Assembly (NCBI GenBank): GCA_902805475.1
Contig: CADCSX010000009.1
Coordinates: forward strand, 2,046,001-2,110,000
Direction of reading: 5' to 3'
DNA length: 64,000 bases
From: Entonaema liquescens
Lineage: Eukaryota; Ascomycota; Sordariomycetes; Xylariales; Xylariaceae
In this document: positions 9,602 to 21,464 of the stretch, in pieces
Position numbering within the stretch: the first letter of the stretch is position 1
Layout: each line of letters begins with the position of its first letter
Position numbers and translations under genes: made by a program
The notes under the pieces: model-generated
Told to the model about the DNA's origin: nothing
The model's input: the letters and a program-made list of their open reading frames with translations, nothing else
Database searches by the model: none

Positions 9602-12600
9602 ATGTCCTTTGTGGGCAACCCCTTTAGCAATTACGACCGTACTGCTCAAGCATCAGGGGTACCTCCAATGTCGGGCGCTCACCACGAAATCGAGGAGGAG
9701 AGGGGGACGTCCTCACAGCGCAATGTTGTCGAAAAGGAGGTTACAGCCGACTCGAGCATTGCGACTCAGGTGGAAGATGATTCCGAGTTGGAGCGACGCG
9801 AGTCTATAGTGCATGAACTTGCTCGCCGATATACTACTCAATCGAATGCAACTGGAGTTACTGGACAGAACCCTTACCTAGACGACTCAAAGGATTCACC
9901 CATAAATCCTCACTCCCCGAATTTCAATGCGCGCGCCTGGGCTAAGGCCGTCGTCCGGATGGCTGACCATGCGGGCGTTCAATTCCGGACATCGGGTGTT
10001 GCTTTTCAAAACCTCAGCGTCCACGGCTTCGGAGCCGCGACAGATTACCAGAAGGATGTCGCCAATATTTGGTTAGAAGGACTTGGTCTTGTTCGCAAGG
10101 CTCTCGGTGTAGGCCAGACTAAAATCGACATTCTTCGCAATTTCGACGGTGTCGTCCACAAGGGAGAGATGATGGTTGTGCTTGGACCCCCGGGTTCAGG
10201 TTGTTCGACGTTCCTGAAGACGATTGCCGGTGAGACCAACGGTATCTATGTCGAAGAGGGCTCGTACTTCAACTATCAAGGATTGACCTCCGAGGAGATG
10301 CATAAGAACCACCGTGGCGAAGCCATCTACACCGCAGAAGTCGATGTTCATTTCCCCATGCTGACTGTCGGCGATACTTTGACGTTTGCGGCTACGGCTC
10401 GTGCTCCGCGTCACCTGCCTCCCGGTGTTGACAAGACAACCTACGTCAACCACTTAAGGGATGTTACCATGGCCATGTTTGGTATTTCGCATACCGTGAA
10501 TACTCGTGTTGGTAACGAGTACGTGCGTGGTGTTTCCGGAGGTGAACGTAAGCGTGTCACAATTTCCGAAGCTGCTCTCAGCCGAGCGCCGTTGCAATGC
10601 TGGGATAACAGTACCCGTGGTCTGGACAGCGCCAACGCAGTCGAATTCTGTAAAACGCTCCGCACAGAGACGGAACTGTTCGGAACTACCGCTTGTGTCT
10701 CCATCTACCAGGCTCCCCAGAGTGCTTACGACTTCTTCGACAAGGCTCTCGTCCTATACGAAGGTCGACAGATCTTTTTCGGTCGGGCCGATGAGGCCAA
10801 GCAGTACTTTGTCAACCTCGGCTTCGAGTGCCCTGCTCGACAGACGACCCCCGATTTCCTGACCTCCATGACCAGTCCGGGAGAACGTGTTGTCCGACCT
10901 GGATTCGAAGGCAAGGTTCCGCGAACACCGGATGAATTTGCTAAGGCTTGGAAGAACAGTGCCAACTACGAAGCCTTACAGGTTGAGATCGAGCAGTATA
11001 AACAGGAACACCCCCTAAACGGCCCTGATGCAGAGGCCTTTCGTGCTTCGAGGAGGGCCCAGCAGGCTTCCAGCCAACGACCCAAGTCTCCTTACACGAT
11101 GTCTTTCTCGCAACAGGTCATGCTATGCTTGTGGCGTGGTTGGCAGCGTCTCATTGGTGACCCAAGTTTGACGCTTGGATCGCTCATTGGTAATCTTATC
11201 ATGGCCCTGATCGTTGGAAGTGTGTTCTACAATATGCAAGAGATTACTTCCAGTTTCTACCAACGTGGTGCTCTCCTGTTCTTCGCCTGTCTTATGAATG
11301 CCTTCTCCAGTGCTTTGGAGGTAAGATATCAGAATATTCCTTTTTCCAGGTTTTCAAATACTAACTACCGCTAGATTCTCACGCTATATTCTCAACGTCC
11401 TATTGTCGAGAAACACAGCCGTTACGCTCTATACCGCCCTTCAGCGGAAGCTGTTGCCTCTATGCTTGTGGATATGCCGTACAAGATTGCCAACTCTATC
11501 GTCTTCAACCTGGTTTTGTACTTCATCACCAACTTGAGACGTGAGCCGGGACCATTCTTTTTCTACTTATTGATCATGTTTTTTACGGTTATGACGATGA
11601 GTATGATTTTCCGCTCAATTGGTTCGGCTTCACGCACTCTATCGCAAGCCATGGTACCTGCTGCCATGTTGATTCTCGACCTTGTTATCTTCACTGGTTT
11701 CGTCATCCCCATCGATTACATGCTCGGGTGGTGCCGCTGGCTCAATTACCTGGATCCATTGGCCTATGCGTTCGAGTCTCTTATGGTGAATGAGTTCCAT
11801 AACCGTGAGTTCCAATGCAACCAATACGTACCGAACCCGTTAATCCCTGGTTACACCGATGTTGGCGCAGCAAACCGCGCTTGCAGCACTCCTGGTAGTG
11901 TGCCCGGGCGTGCAACCGTTAATGGTGATGCGTATATCAACTCGGCTTTCCAATACTACAATTCGCACCGTTGGCGCAACTTCGGTATCTTGATCGGCTT
12001 CATGCTCTTCTTCCTCGCTACCTACATGACTGCTGCCGAACTCGTCTCTGAGAAGAAGTCAAAGGGTGAGGTCTTAGTTTTCCGTCTCGGTCACAAACCC
12101 GCTCAATTCAAGGAGAAGAAGGGTGATATTGAGGAAGGCGAAGGCCCTCGTGTTGGTCCTACTGCAACGAATGCTAGCCGTGCCAACGCCCCCACTGAGA
12201 AGGGAGGTGCCCTACAGGAACAATCCAGCGTATTCCACTGGAAGAATGTTTGTTACGATATCAAGATCAAGGGAGAACCCAGACGAATCCTGGATCATGT
12301 TGACGGCTGGGTCAAACCTGGTACTTTGACTGCTCTTATGGGTGTTTCGGGTGCAGGAAAAACGACTCTCCTTGATACTTTGGCTGATCGTATTACTATG
12401 GGCGTTATCACTGGTGATATGCTGGTTGATGGTCATCCCCGTGACCATTCCTTCCAGCGGAAAACTGGTTATGTTCAACAGCAAGATCTCCACTTGTCCA
12501 CCACTACCGTTCGCGAGGCTCTTAACTTCTCTGCTCTCCTTCGCCAGCCTGCTGATGTCCCTCGTGAGGAGAAGCTTGCCTATGTTGATGAAGTAATCAA

Positions 12601-14244
12601 GCTTTTGGATATGGAGGAGTACGCCGATGCAGTCGTTGGTGTTCTGGGTGAGGGTTTGAACGTTGAACAGCGCAAGCGTCTCACGATCGGCGTTGAACTT
12701 GCCGCTAAGCCCCCTCTACTGCTTTTCGTCGACGAGCCTACCTCCGGTCTTGACTCTCAGACTTCTTGGGCCATTTTGGATCTTCTTGAGAAGCTCACCA
12801 AGAGTGGACAGGCTATTCTTTGCACCATTCATCAGCCCTCGGCCATGTTGTTCCAGCGCTTCGATCGTCTACTCTTCCTTGCTAAAGGTGGAAAAACCGT
12901 TTACTTTGGTGACATCGGAGAGAACTCTAAGACACTGACGAGCTATTTCGAACGTAACGGTGCCCCGGCCTGTCCTGCAGATGCCAACCCGGCCGAATGG
13001 ATGCTTGATGCTATTGGTGCGGCTCCAGGTAGCTCTACTGATGTTGACTGGTTCCAGACATGGCGTAATAGTCCCGAATACAAAGATGTACAGACCGAGC
13101 TTCAAAGACTAGAAGACACCGCACAGCATGTACCGACTCCTACGGAAGACCCTTCATCCTACCGTGAACACGCCGCCAGCTTCCCCACCCAGCTGTGGGA
13201 GGTTACTTCCCGTGTGTTCCAGCAATACTGGCGAACCCCGTCGTACATCTATTCCAAGGCAATTCTCTGTATTCTCGTGGCACTCTTCATCGGCTTCGTC
13301 TTCTTCAGAGCACCCAACACAATCCAAGGTCTCCAGAACCAGATGTTCGCTATCTTCAACATCTTGACCATCTTCGGCCAACTTGTGCAGCAAACGATGC
13401 CGCATTTCGTTATCCAGAGATCTCTGTATGAAGTGCGCGAGCGTCCGTCTAAAGTTTATGGCTGGAAGGTCTTCATGCTCTCGCAGATTATCGTCGAACT
13501 TCCCTGGAACACTTTGATGGCTGTCTTCATGTTCTTCTGCTGGTACTACCCTGTCGGACTCTACAGGAATGCTGCGGATGCCGGTCAAACCACTGAGCGT
13601 GGTGCTCTAATGTTCTTGCTCTTGTGGGCTTTCCTTCTATTCACTTCGACATTCACCGACATGATCATCGCCGCTTTTGAGACAGCCGAGGGCGGTGGTA
13701 ACATTGCCAACTTGATGTTCAGTCTGTGCTTGATCTTCTGTGGTGTTCTTGCCGGTCCCGATAGTTTCCCTCGCTTCTGGATTTTCATGTACCGTGTCAG
13801 TCCGTTTACATATTTGGTATCGGCCATGATGTCGACGGCAGTGGCGAATACTAAAGTCCATTGCGCCACTAACGAATTTGCACACTTCGACCCTCCTAAC
13901 AACATGAACTGTGGCCAATACCTTGAGAACTACGTTACTGCAACTGGTGGTTATCTCGAAGACGGCACTGCAGGTCGCATGTCAAACTGCAGTTATTGTC
14001 CCGTCTTAGATACCAACACATACTTAGCAGGTGTCGGCGCGTACTATGGTAAGTCGTATCCCCTTTTGCATCCTAGCAGATCAATTGCAACCAAACTAAC
14101 ATGTAATCTGCAGATGACCGATGGCGCAACTTTGGTATTCTCTGGGCATACATCGTATTCAATATCTTCGGCGCGCTGTTCCTATACTGGCTCGCGCGCG
14201 TGCCCAAGGGTAAGAAGAACCGGAAGAAGGCTAAGAAGGAGTAA
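9602..14244 (+). CDS. PDR/CDR-type ABC transporter (ABC-G full transporter), three exons
   Basis: Exons are 9602-11320, 11375-14048 and 14114-14244, giving 1507 residues, the normal size for fungal pleiotropic drug resistance pumps. Both introns (54 and 65 bases) have GTAAG donors and restore the family sequence exactly. Nucleotide-binding domain 1 has Walker A GPPGSGCS (195-202, with the Cys in place of Lys typical of PDR proteins), signature VSGGERKR (311-318) and Walker B around D335. Domain 2 has GVSGAGKTT (896-904), a degenerate signature LNVEQRKR (1001-1008) and LLLFVDEP (1021-1028). Six-helix membrane blocks follow each domain, with a CDR-type extracellular loop before the second half, and the tail is Lys/Arg-rich. 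It should be a plasma-membrane ATP-driven exporter of hydrophobic compounds or azole-like toxicants. The exact orthologue (for example a CDR4-like pump) is not resolved. Confidence 0.96.
11321..11374 (+). other. Intron 1 of the ABC transporter
   Basis: The donor is GTAAGA, a branch-like ACTAAC lies near the 3' end, and the acceptor is GCTAG. Removing it joins ...SSALE to ILTLYSQRPIVEK in phase 0, a continuous PDR transmembrane-linker sequence. Confidence 0.93.
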
Positions 14245-15524
14245 AGAAGAGACGAAGAAAACGGAGAATTACGGATGGGTAAATAGAAATGATGCTACAC
14301 GTACTATTATTTTCTGGACGGGGTTGGACTCATGTCGGGACAAGATATGTCCTTTTTTCTTCTATCATATTGTAAATTTGCATCACACAAGGCGTTCATT
14401 TTCAAGAGGACAGACCCAAATTGGAGCACAGCTAAGACTTGCTCAGGACCGCTGTTAATACGGCACCATCAGCATGGTTCGGATAATCCATAGATAGGAT
14501 GATCAATAGAGGGAGCAATCGTGCTCAGTTAGACAAAGGGCAATCTTTAGCACCCTCTCTATAACTACACAACCTAGATACTAATACTAGTCACTATATT
14601 ATTATATTTTGTTGAGTTCGTACGATCACATACTAGCTTATATTAGGTGGTCGTTAAGCATGACTCCTATCCCTTTGCGTCCAAGCTAATGTGCCCGACT
14701 AGCCCGATATACGAGATGAAATTGACATTGCGCTACAATTTAAAATTGTTTAAATTAGTCTGCACTTCACTTATTAGCTGCCTGCTTGGCTGTTTAGTCG
14801 ATAGCCCCCATGCGCTATCGATGCTATGCGAAACAACAGTTTAACGGGCTTGAGATTTTTTAACTACGTTAATCAGTCGTACCATCTTGGCGGTTCAACA
14901 AAGCTAAGCTAAGCCAAAGAGGCAACATAGGTAGGTATGGGGTGATAATACTGTTTGCGTTGTTTGACTACGTTGTGTCTTTTGCCTCCTACGGTGCTAT
15001 TACGTGGCCTTGGTAGTTTACGAGGACATCTCAACCGGTGGTGGTGCTATGCAAAATGCAGCTGAGAAATACAAATAATCACTATTGAGACATCGACTCA
15101 CCGTTCAATATCCTAGACGATTAAGATCCGCTTAAGCCGTAGTTAGTAAATTCCGAGTCGCCCTTGTGCTCATTGACACCCACCTATCAACATGTAAGTT
15201 TCGAACCGCGCGAATAAAACCAATGCGCGGATAATGTGGTAAACGAGAGATGATATATTTCTATCTCCTCCGTGGTATCATCATAGCCCATATCGGGCCA
15301 ACTATATAGTAGAGTTATATGCGCAATGCCGCCCTTATTTCGCTTGGTATCTTTCTGAGAGCATTCCACGCCTGCCCCTAAAATGGTTATTACAAAAAGA
15401 TTGTATTTTTGTTCTGTTTTGCTTTGATTTGATTTGCTTCGCCTTGCCTTGACGCGCTCCGCTCCGCTCTGCTTTGGAAAGAAATGAATACAAGACACAC
15501 GTTTCGCCCGCGTGCCCGCCCGCT
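14245..15524. other. Intergenic region between convergent genes
   Basis: This is the 3' flank of the ABC transporter and the 3' flank of the minus-strand membrane protein. Short unsupported frames only; no RNA gene seen. A TAGGTAGGTA motif occurs near 14930. Confidence 0.6.
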
Positions 15525-16257
15525 TTATAATTGCAATCGGCCAACGCGGTCGTCCTTGTCGTATATGTCTTGCATCGTCAACTGCACGCCGATGACCTTG
15601 GCCTCGAAGAACTCGAACAGTTGTAGGAACGCGGTTAGGAACTCGAAGGAACTATTGCAAAATACCATTAGTCAAACTGGCCTTGTGCAACTTCACACAA
15701 CCTTATAGAGAAGAATGCAGATATGGGAATATGGGGGAGTAGGCTAGACTCACACAAGAGAAGCAATCAAGCCTATCGTCGGCGGCCATAATCCGACATA
15801 TCGAGACCCCCACCAGGGGTACATGATATGCGCCGAGTATATCAGAAACCCGAGCGTCGGGCCGGCAAGCAGGATATCAACAACGGAGAATTGTAATCTC
15901 TTAGCGCGGCGTCTCCTCACGCCGTCTTCCTCGTCGGGGCCGCCGAAGGATACGATAGTCCTCCCGTTGATGGCGATGGTGACGGGTGGTAGCCCGGCTG
16001 TGCGCCGCGGCGACGGCCAGTACGCATAGCCTAGAATGCTACACAAGCCGTGCGCCAGGTTCCAGAATAACCCCAGCCAGCACAGGGAGAATAGCACTTT
16101 GTTCTCCCACGGCCACCACCCGGCGTCGATGGCCGTGTGTACCCGGATCACCGTCGCTAGGCCGAGTAATGCTGTGAAGAGTCGCGGTATGGCGATTAAC
16201 GGAACGTCGAAGCGCGTCGTGTTATTCTCGGTAGCCTTGTTGCTGTTTTGACTGATG

Positions 16258-16301
<44 letters not shown>

Positions 16302-16451
16302 ACCGTTAGAGCTGTTATAAGTGGCGTGATGAGCTTCGCATTTTTCGCAGGGGCAGCTGTGTATTTGTATCGCTACGTGGTCTGAAGACGACGAACTGCG
16401 CGTGCTGACCGGAGTCAGCGGACTTCGGCTTCGAGGTGTTGTTGTGGACAT
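15525..16451 (-). CDS. Poly-serine integral membrane protein, family unknown, two exons
   Basis: Exon 1 is 16451-15754 and exon 2 is 15651-15525, joined across a 102-base intron (donor GTGAGT, acceptor AATAG). The product is 274 residues. Without the splice the frame ends just after IASLV; with it the protein continues SFEFLTAFLQLFEFFEAKV and ends GRLQL. The N-terminal third is hydrophilic and Ser/Thr-rich, with a CPCEKCEAHH segment that could bind metal and a run of about 16 serines encoded by an AGC repeat. About four hydrophobic segments follow (starting near PLIAIPRLFTALLGL, VLFSLCWLGLFW, VDILLAGPTLGFLIY and GLWPPTIGLIASLV). I do not recognise the family. I start at MSTTTP because the upstream in-frame extension is a low-complexity Lys-rich leader. 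Confidence 0.7.
16261..16300 (-). repeat. Exonic CTG/AGC microsatellite encoding poly-serine
   Basis: About 13 uninterrupted CTG units on the plus strand read as AGC serine codons on the minus strand. Adjacent AGC and AGT codons extend the serine run. Length polymorphism between isolates is likely because the repeat is pure. Confidence 0.9.
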
Positions 16452-18421
16452 GATTGATGATGATGTTTGGTATTGCTGACGTTTTCCACGTCGCAATAGT
16501 TTTTTTTCTTTCCTTTTTCCTTTATCTTTCTCTTTTTTCAATTTCTTTTTTATCCCCTTTCCCTTCTCTTTTTCCTCCTCTTTCTTTTATTATTATTATT
16601 CTTCTTCTTTTCAATTCCCCCTTCCAAATTCCCAATTAAAATATATTTCAAAAAAATATCGTTGATCCTGTAATTGAAATATTCACTCTCGTTATTCCCC
16701 GATTGGATCCGATGAGGCTGCGATGCGATGATGTTGAACGAGACACCGCAGCTCGGGGTGTTGTACAGTTGTATAAGTGTTACTCGCGTCGAAATTGCGG
16801 ACGAAATTGCGGAGGCGGAATTGGCAATTGGTCTAGGACCTAAGGGGACTTTAGGGAACCCTTAGGGGTCATGCAGTAGGCAAACCTTTTCTAGATAAAG
16901 GGGGCCAGTTCGGTCCAATCTGCTACATTAGGTACACTAGATTAGTACCTTTAGAGATACCTAGGATATTTTAGTGGGAATGATTTCCCGCTGTTGCTGC
17001 GCCCTTTCACTACACACTTTTAGGTACCTAATCGAGTTATCCATCCTGCATATCTTCCATAGCCTACAGCCTACAGGTAAGATAATGTACTACATGTACC
17101 TACCTACTTACCTCATAGGTGCAACAACCTGCATACCTATGGACCGCTATTCTGTAGCGATAGGTACAGAAATGCGACGCTAGGAAGAAACTAATGCGCT
17201 TCGGGATAGCGGCAGGGCTGCAGCGTAACGTCGAAAAATAGAAAACTATGACGTTCCCCAATCTTTTCTTTCTAACTTATTCCTTTTTCTCTTCGGCTAA
17301 CTAAAACAACCTAACAACTTCTTCTACGATTCGCTCCTTTGTAGGATTCACACTTATGCATGTATTTTTGGGGGCTATGTTTCTCTTTTCCGCCTCTTTC
17401 TGTCCCATCCTTATGCACTATGCAATATGCCTCGCGTGTTTTTTGTTTCGTCACGCCAAGTTTCCGTCGACTCCTCGTCCCATTTTCATGGCCTACAGTA
17501 GTTATACACACCTCTAAGTGGGAAGACCTACATACTTCAAACGTCCGCTATCGAATCCTCGGTTACAGCGTAGCCGCAACACTGCGGCACGGACAGACTT
17601 CGGCTTAGTGTCATGAGTTTATATCCTTATAGTATATGCTTACCTATTTATACTTCTTCTTTTTTCGTTTGGCGCCTCAGGCTGTCGGGAAGTGACCAAG
17701 TCTGCCTTGAACTAGGCCGGAGGATTTTCAGCTAAACCACACTATGTATATGTAAGTTGGTAGCTGTAGGGCTGGCTGTAATCCATGCAAGCCATGCTGA
17801 TATTCTTCCCCCATTGCGGAGAAGTGAGGATCCTGAGACAGGTAAATCTGATCCTAATCTGGATGATCCGGTGGTTAGTTTGGGGAAGTTGTGATATTCT
17901 CGAAACTCGTTATTTCTCAAACTACGTCACAAAATCCCATGGTACCTCACGAGTAAAATAAACATAGGCAAAGTGAATAGTCGTAAAGTATTTTTATTTT
18001 GTATTTCTCAAGTCAGCCAGATAGTAATGAAATTCATATAACAAATGTACATGCAAAGCCCGCGTATATCAAAACCAACAAGGCGTTTCATAAGCCCCTG
18101 TAGCTAACTCGGTAACTGACCAGATGCATGAGTCTCGACTCTCGACTGGCTGATAGAGGATTATACCCACTTTCGGGATTATGAGCGGTCATAAGCGGTA
18201 AGACGAATTAGGTGCTGATATTATTTTCAGAAATCCACTTGATTATAAATTCATCGCGGGATAAGGCGTTTTGAGTCATAGCAAAATAATACCAAGTTGA
18301 GTTAGGTAGACGTTTAAGACAGTTCAGATCAGAGTAGAAGGTTATATAAGGTTATATATAGAGATACTATATTCGAAAAAGAGAGGAATAACTATCGAGA
18401 AAAAGAAAAGAAAAAGAAAAT
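16452..18421. other. Intergenic region between divergent genes
   Basis: The stretch next to the membrane protein gene (16500-16640) is a strong pyrimidine tract on the plus strand, that is, a purine-rich leader on its transcript. The end next to the oxidoreductase (18375-18421) is also purine-rich, GAAAAAGAAAAG-like, ending at the ATG. Frames at 17311-17608 overlap on both strands and are not credible. TAGGTA/TACCTA motifs are frequent from 16930 to 17170. Confidence 0.55.
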
Positions 18422-19363
18422 ATGCATTCGGCTCAAGTTCAATCCTGGACCGAGGGACCACGGTATGTTTCGGTCGATGATCTCCCTGCACCATCAGAAA
18501 GCCAAGTCCAACTCCGCGTCTTGGCTGCTGGGGCTCACCAAGTAGTCCGTTCTCGCGCCTCAGGAGCCCACTACTCAGCTAGGGAACTCCCTCACACCGT
18601 TGGTATCGACTGTGTTGGGAAAGATGACACCACAGGCAAGCTTTACTATGCCTTTACCATGCAGGGCGGCACCTTTGTGGATCGTATCAACGTAGAGAAA
18701 TCCAACGTCTACCCGCTCCCCGATCATGTCGACCCAGTCTCATTTGCAGCCAACCTCAATCCTGCCATGAGCAGTTGGATGGCCATCACCCAGCGCACTA
18801 CTAACCTACCCAAGGACTTCACTGTCGTTATCGTCGGCGCGACAAGCACCAGCGGTCGTCTAGCTGTATACGCGGCTAAAGCGCTGGGGGCTGGCAAAGT
18901 GATCGGGATCGCACGGAATAGCGCGACTTTGGCTGATGTCGACGGCCTTGACGACTACGTCGTACTCCAGGATCCGGTAGCAGAAACTGACTTCTCCAAA
19001 GTGCAGAACGTCGATGTCATTTTAGATTACGTCTATGGTGACACGGCGATACATCTACTTACATCGCTGAGCCGGGCCAAGCAGCCCGTCCAGTATGTCC
19101 AGATAGGCAGCCTCTCTCAGCAGACTTCCGAACTCCCGTCCCGTCTTCTCCGGTCCTTCGACCTGACTATCCGCGGGGCGGGAGCCGGGTCCTGGAGCAT
19201 ACCGGCGCTGATGAAGGAGCTGCACACACTGGTCCCGGCAGCGGCTAGCTGGAAGCTGACTCCTGCTAAATCTGTACAGCTGAAGGACATCGAAGAGACT
19301 TGGAATGACACATCACTAAAAGCCAAGGGTAGATTAGTCTATGTACCCGAGACCATTTCTTAG
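18422..19363 (+). CDS. Quinone-oxidoreductase-like MDR enzyme (zinc-independent alcohol dehydrogenase superfamily)
   Basis: A single exon encodes 313 residues. The N-terminal half is a GroES-like fold (PAPSESQVQLRVLAAG), and the nucleotide-binding loop VVIVGATSTSGRLAVYAA has GATSTSG at 139-145, an AxxGxxG-type NADPH loop as in zeta-crystallin-like reductases. The Cys/His ligands of catalytic or structural zinc in true alcohol dehydrogenases are absent, so a zinc-free NADPH-dependent reductase of quinones, enones or similar carbonyls is expected, probably cytosolic. The ATG follows a purine-rich leader. It is somewhat shorter than the usual 320-340 residues. The physiological substrate is unknown. 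Confidence 0.88.
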   Translation: MHSAQVQSWTEGPRYVSVDDLPAPSESQVQLRVLAAGAHQVVRSRASGAHYSARELPHTVGIDCVGKDDTTGKLYYAFTMQGGTFVDRINVEKSNVYPLPDHVDPVSFAANLNPAMSSWMAITQRTTNLPKDFTVVIVGATSTSGRLAVYAAKALGAGKVIGIARNSATLADVDGLDDYVVLQDPVAETDFSKVQNVDVILDYVYGDTAIHLLTSLSRAKQPVQYVQIGSLSQQTSELPSRLLRSFDLTIRGAGAGSWSIPALMKELHTLVPAAASWKLTPAKSVQLKDIEETWNDTSLKAKGRLVYVPETIS

Positions 19364-19862
19364 GATGGAGGTTTCCCAATGACGAAACTCCTTGGCATCG
19401 GCTGTGAAAAGCTCTTGAGAAAATCGATCGTCCCTTTCTCCATCGTCTGCGCCTCGTTGGAGAATGGCCACTCTATGCAAGGAATAATAAAAGGCTCACA
19501 GATAGATGAAATAATGCAGATCAGCACGCTCTCGGCGTCAGCAGATCGTCATATTGAAATACGAAGTTCTCACACTGCCGGGGACTCCGATCTTTTTCCG
19601 TTTTACTCAAATACTCGTGTTCAGACCCTTGACCTTCCAGCGCTCGCTTCGTTTACCGTTAGTATTGTTCATGTAACTTATCACATCGCGTTGAAATGTA
19701 TAACCAAGTCCAAGGCAATTGTCTATTGTTCTAGTCAAAGGCAAGTTACTTTGTAACGGTGTAAATGCTTTAAGAGACGTAGATATATATAGAAAACCCT
19801 ATATACAAGAGGCCTTACACTCTGGCTGAATCTTCATCCTTATCCTTTCCTCCATAAGACGT
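19364..19862. other. Intergenic region between convergent genes
   Basis: A 125-codon open frame (19379-19756) starts 15 bases after the oxidoreductase stop. It has no recognisable domain and is more likely 3' UTR. No RNA gene was seen. Confidence 0.5.
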
Positions 19863-21464
19863 TTAAGCCCCGGTGAGGACAAAAATCTCTCCTGATGTGT
19901 CAGCCGCCACAAACAGGCGGCCCTTCTTGTCAAACGCAAGGCCTACGGGGCGGAAGCATTGCCCTGGACACTTAGTTGTGTCTTCATTCTCCAAGATATA
20001 CTCTACGGCCTCGGGATCTGTGATGTTCGCTACAGGCTGACCATCGGCAAATGCGATTTTGCCTACCCGGTATCCGTCCGGAGGGCTTCGGTTCCTATGG
20101 AAGGTAACGGGTTAGAATGCTTAAAAGTTCAGGGGCCCATGCATCTAGAGATAAACCAGGGTACTACTAACCAGCTTCCGTGAAACGCAACAAAGGCAGC
20201 ACTGCCGTCTTCCTTGAATTTAATGTCTAGCGGAGCCGTATGGGCCGGGAAGACTAGACTCGGTCCCTGACGTTCAGTGCGGCAGAATTCATCGACCTCT
20301 TCCAATGAGGTGCGTGCTGTTACCTGCTCAACTATAGAAGAGTTAGCCGTTAATCACTATCCTAAGTGTTCACTCTTGGCTCTTAGTAGACGTTAAGACC
20401 ATAGAGATCCTGATTCCCGCAATACAGAACTGAAATGTCACTTACAAGGAGTACCGTCTATGCCACCAAACTGCGAACCGACAGTGATCCCAGAGTTGGA
20501 GGATACTCTCAGTCTTCCAGGCAGAAAAGCAAGCCGGATACCCGAAGTTGCGACCCTTGAGGGAGTTCTCCGCGTCTTTGACGATACCGTGATAATTCAG
20601 TTCCTCCGCCGGGTTGTCGTTGTGAAGATCGACTCCAGTGCGATGGATGTCGTCTGCCGAGTTCTCAACAGACCACTAAGATGCCAGTTAGTTGTCCATA
20701 CAATTGATCAAGCATAGCGTAGTATAGCATACAATACCGCCCGTTGACGGGTCCTCGCCAACGCCGACCGAGTTTCTCAGTCCCCAGCCTAGAACCTCAC
20801 CGCCAGTTGCGTAGTTGGTCGCGGTCTCGGATGCGAGTAACTCGGAAATGCTGAACGACTTGATTATACTTTTCCCGGCTTCGGTGTCGATGGTGCTGTT
20901 GTCGATGTTTCCGTCGGAGCCGCGTGAGACTAAGAGGACGTCCGGAGCGGTAGAAGGGGCAAGAAGTGTCCTGGTAATATGGCCTCCGCTTCGCATACCC
21001 TCTATCAACGTCTTCTTGGCACCGACGGTTCCGGCTTCCGCATCGTATGGATACGCGAATACGCTCGCCATGTTCGATACGAAGAGAGTCTTTCCATCTT
21101 GGCTGAGGGCGACCCCGTGGTTGAACTAGACATTATATGATGAGTATACAACCTATACGAACTTCCGATATTTTCTCACCGTTGTATCAGCGATCAGTTG
21201 GGCGCTTGAAGCTACACAGACGTTTCCGTCGCTCTCAGTTAGGACGACTCTCCTGATGCCGGCTCCTCCTTGCTCGGACACGAGCAGGTTTCCCGCCGTA
21301 TCGAAAACGATGTTGCGTGGTTGTTTCAGCCCATTCAAGATAACCCGGGCGGTATACCCATCACCTATCTTGAGCGGTGCCGAGGGAGTAAGCGTAGCGC
21401 AATCTTGCGCATTTACGCCCGATAGAAGCAACCCGAGAGCAGCGAATAGTGAGAAGACGGCCAT
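19863..21464 (-). CDS. Secreted glucose/sorbosone dehydrogenase-like (PQQ-type beta-propeller) protein, five exons, one apparent frameshift
   Basis: Exons are 21464-21180, 21125-20733, 20675-20446, 20331-20172 and 20094-19863, with introns of 54, 57, 114 and 77 bases that splice cleanly. MAVFSLFAALGLLLSGVNA (1-19) is a signal peptide, so the protein is secreted. Family landmarks follow in order: FNHGVALSQDGKTLFVSN, GWGLRNSVGVGEDP, WSVENSADDIHR, DNPAEELNYHG, RNFGYPACFSAW, SLVFPAHTAPLDIKF, AFVAFHGSWNRSPPDGY, CFRPVGLAFD. Together they match fungal soluble sugar/pyranose dehydrogenases. Exon 3 breaks: after ACFSAW the family continues as VSSNSGITVGSQFGG only in the +1 frame. The summed exon length of 1300 bases also leaves one base over. 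A 49-base GT...AG intron would rescue the frame but would delete that conserved piece. I read it as a one-base insertion near 20515 (read error or inactivation). Confidence 0.85.

Noticed and set aside
11321..11461. Apparent interruption splitting the ABC transporter into two proteins
   Set aside because: A canonical 54-base intron joins the halves in phase and restores the family sequence.
13154..13588. 144-codon minus-strand frame inside the ABC transporter
   Set aside because: Shadow of the real reading frame with no independent features.
18090..18150. D-arm-like GTAGCTAACTCGGTA segment
   Set aside because: No T-loop or acceptor stem at the right distance; not a tRNA.
19379..19756. 125-codon frame just after the oxidoreductase stop
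   Set aside because: No recognisable content and an implausible position for a second fungal gene; probably 3' UTR.
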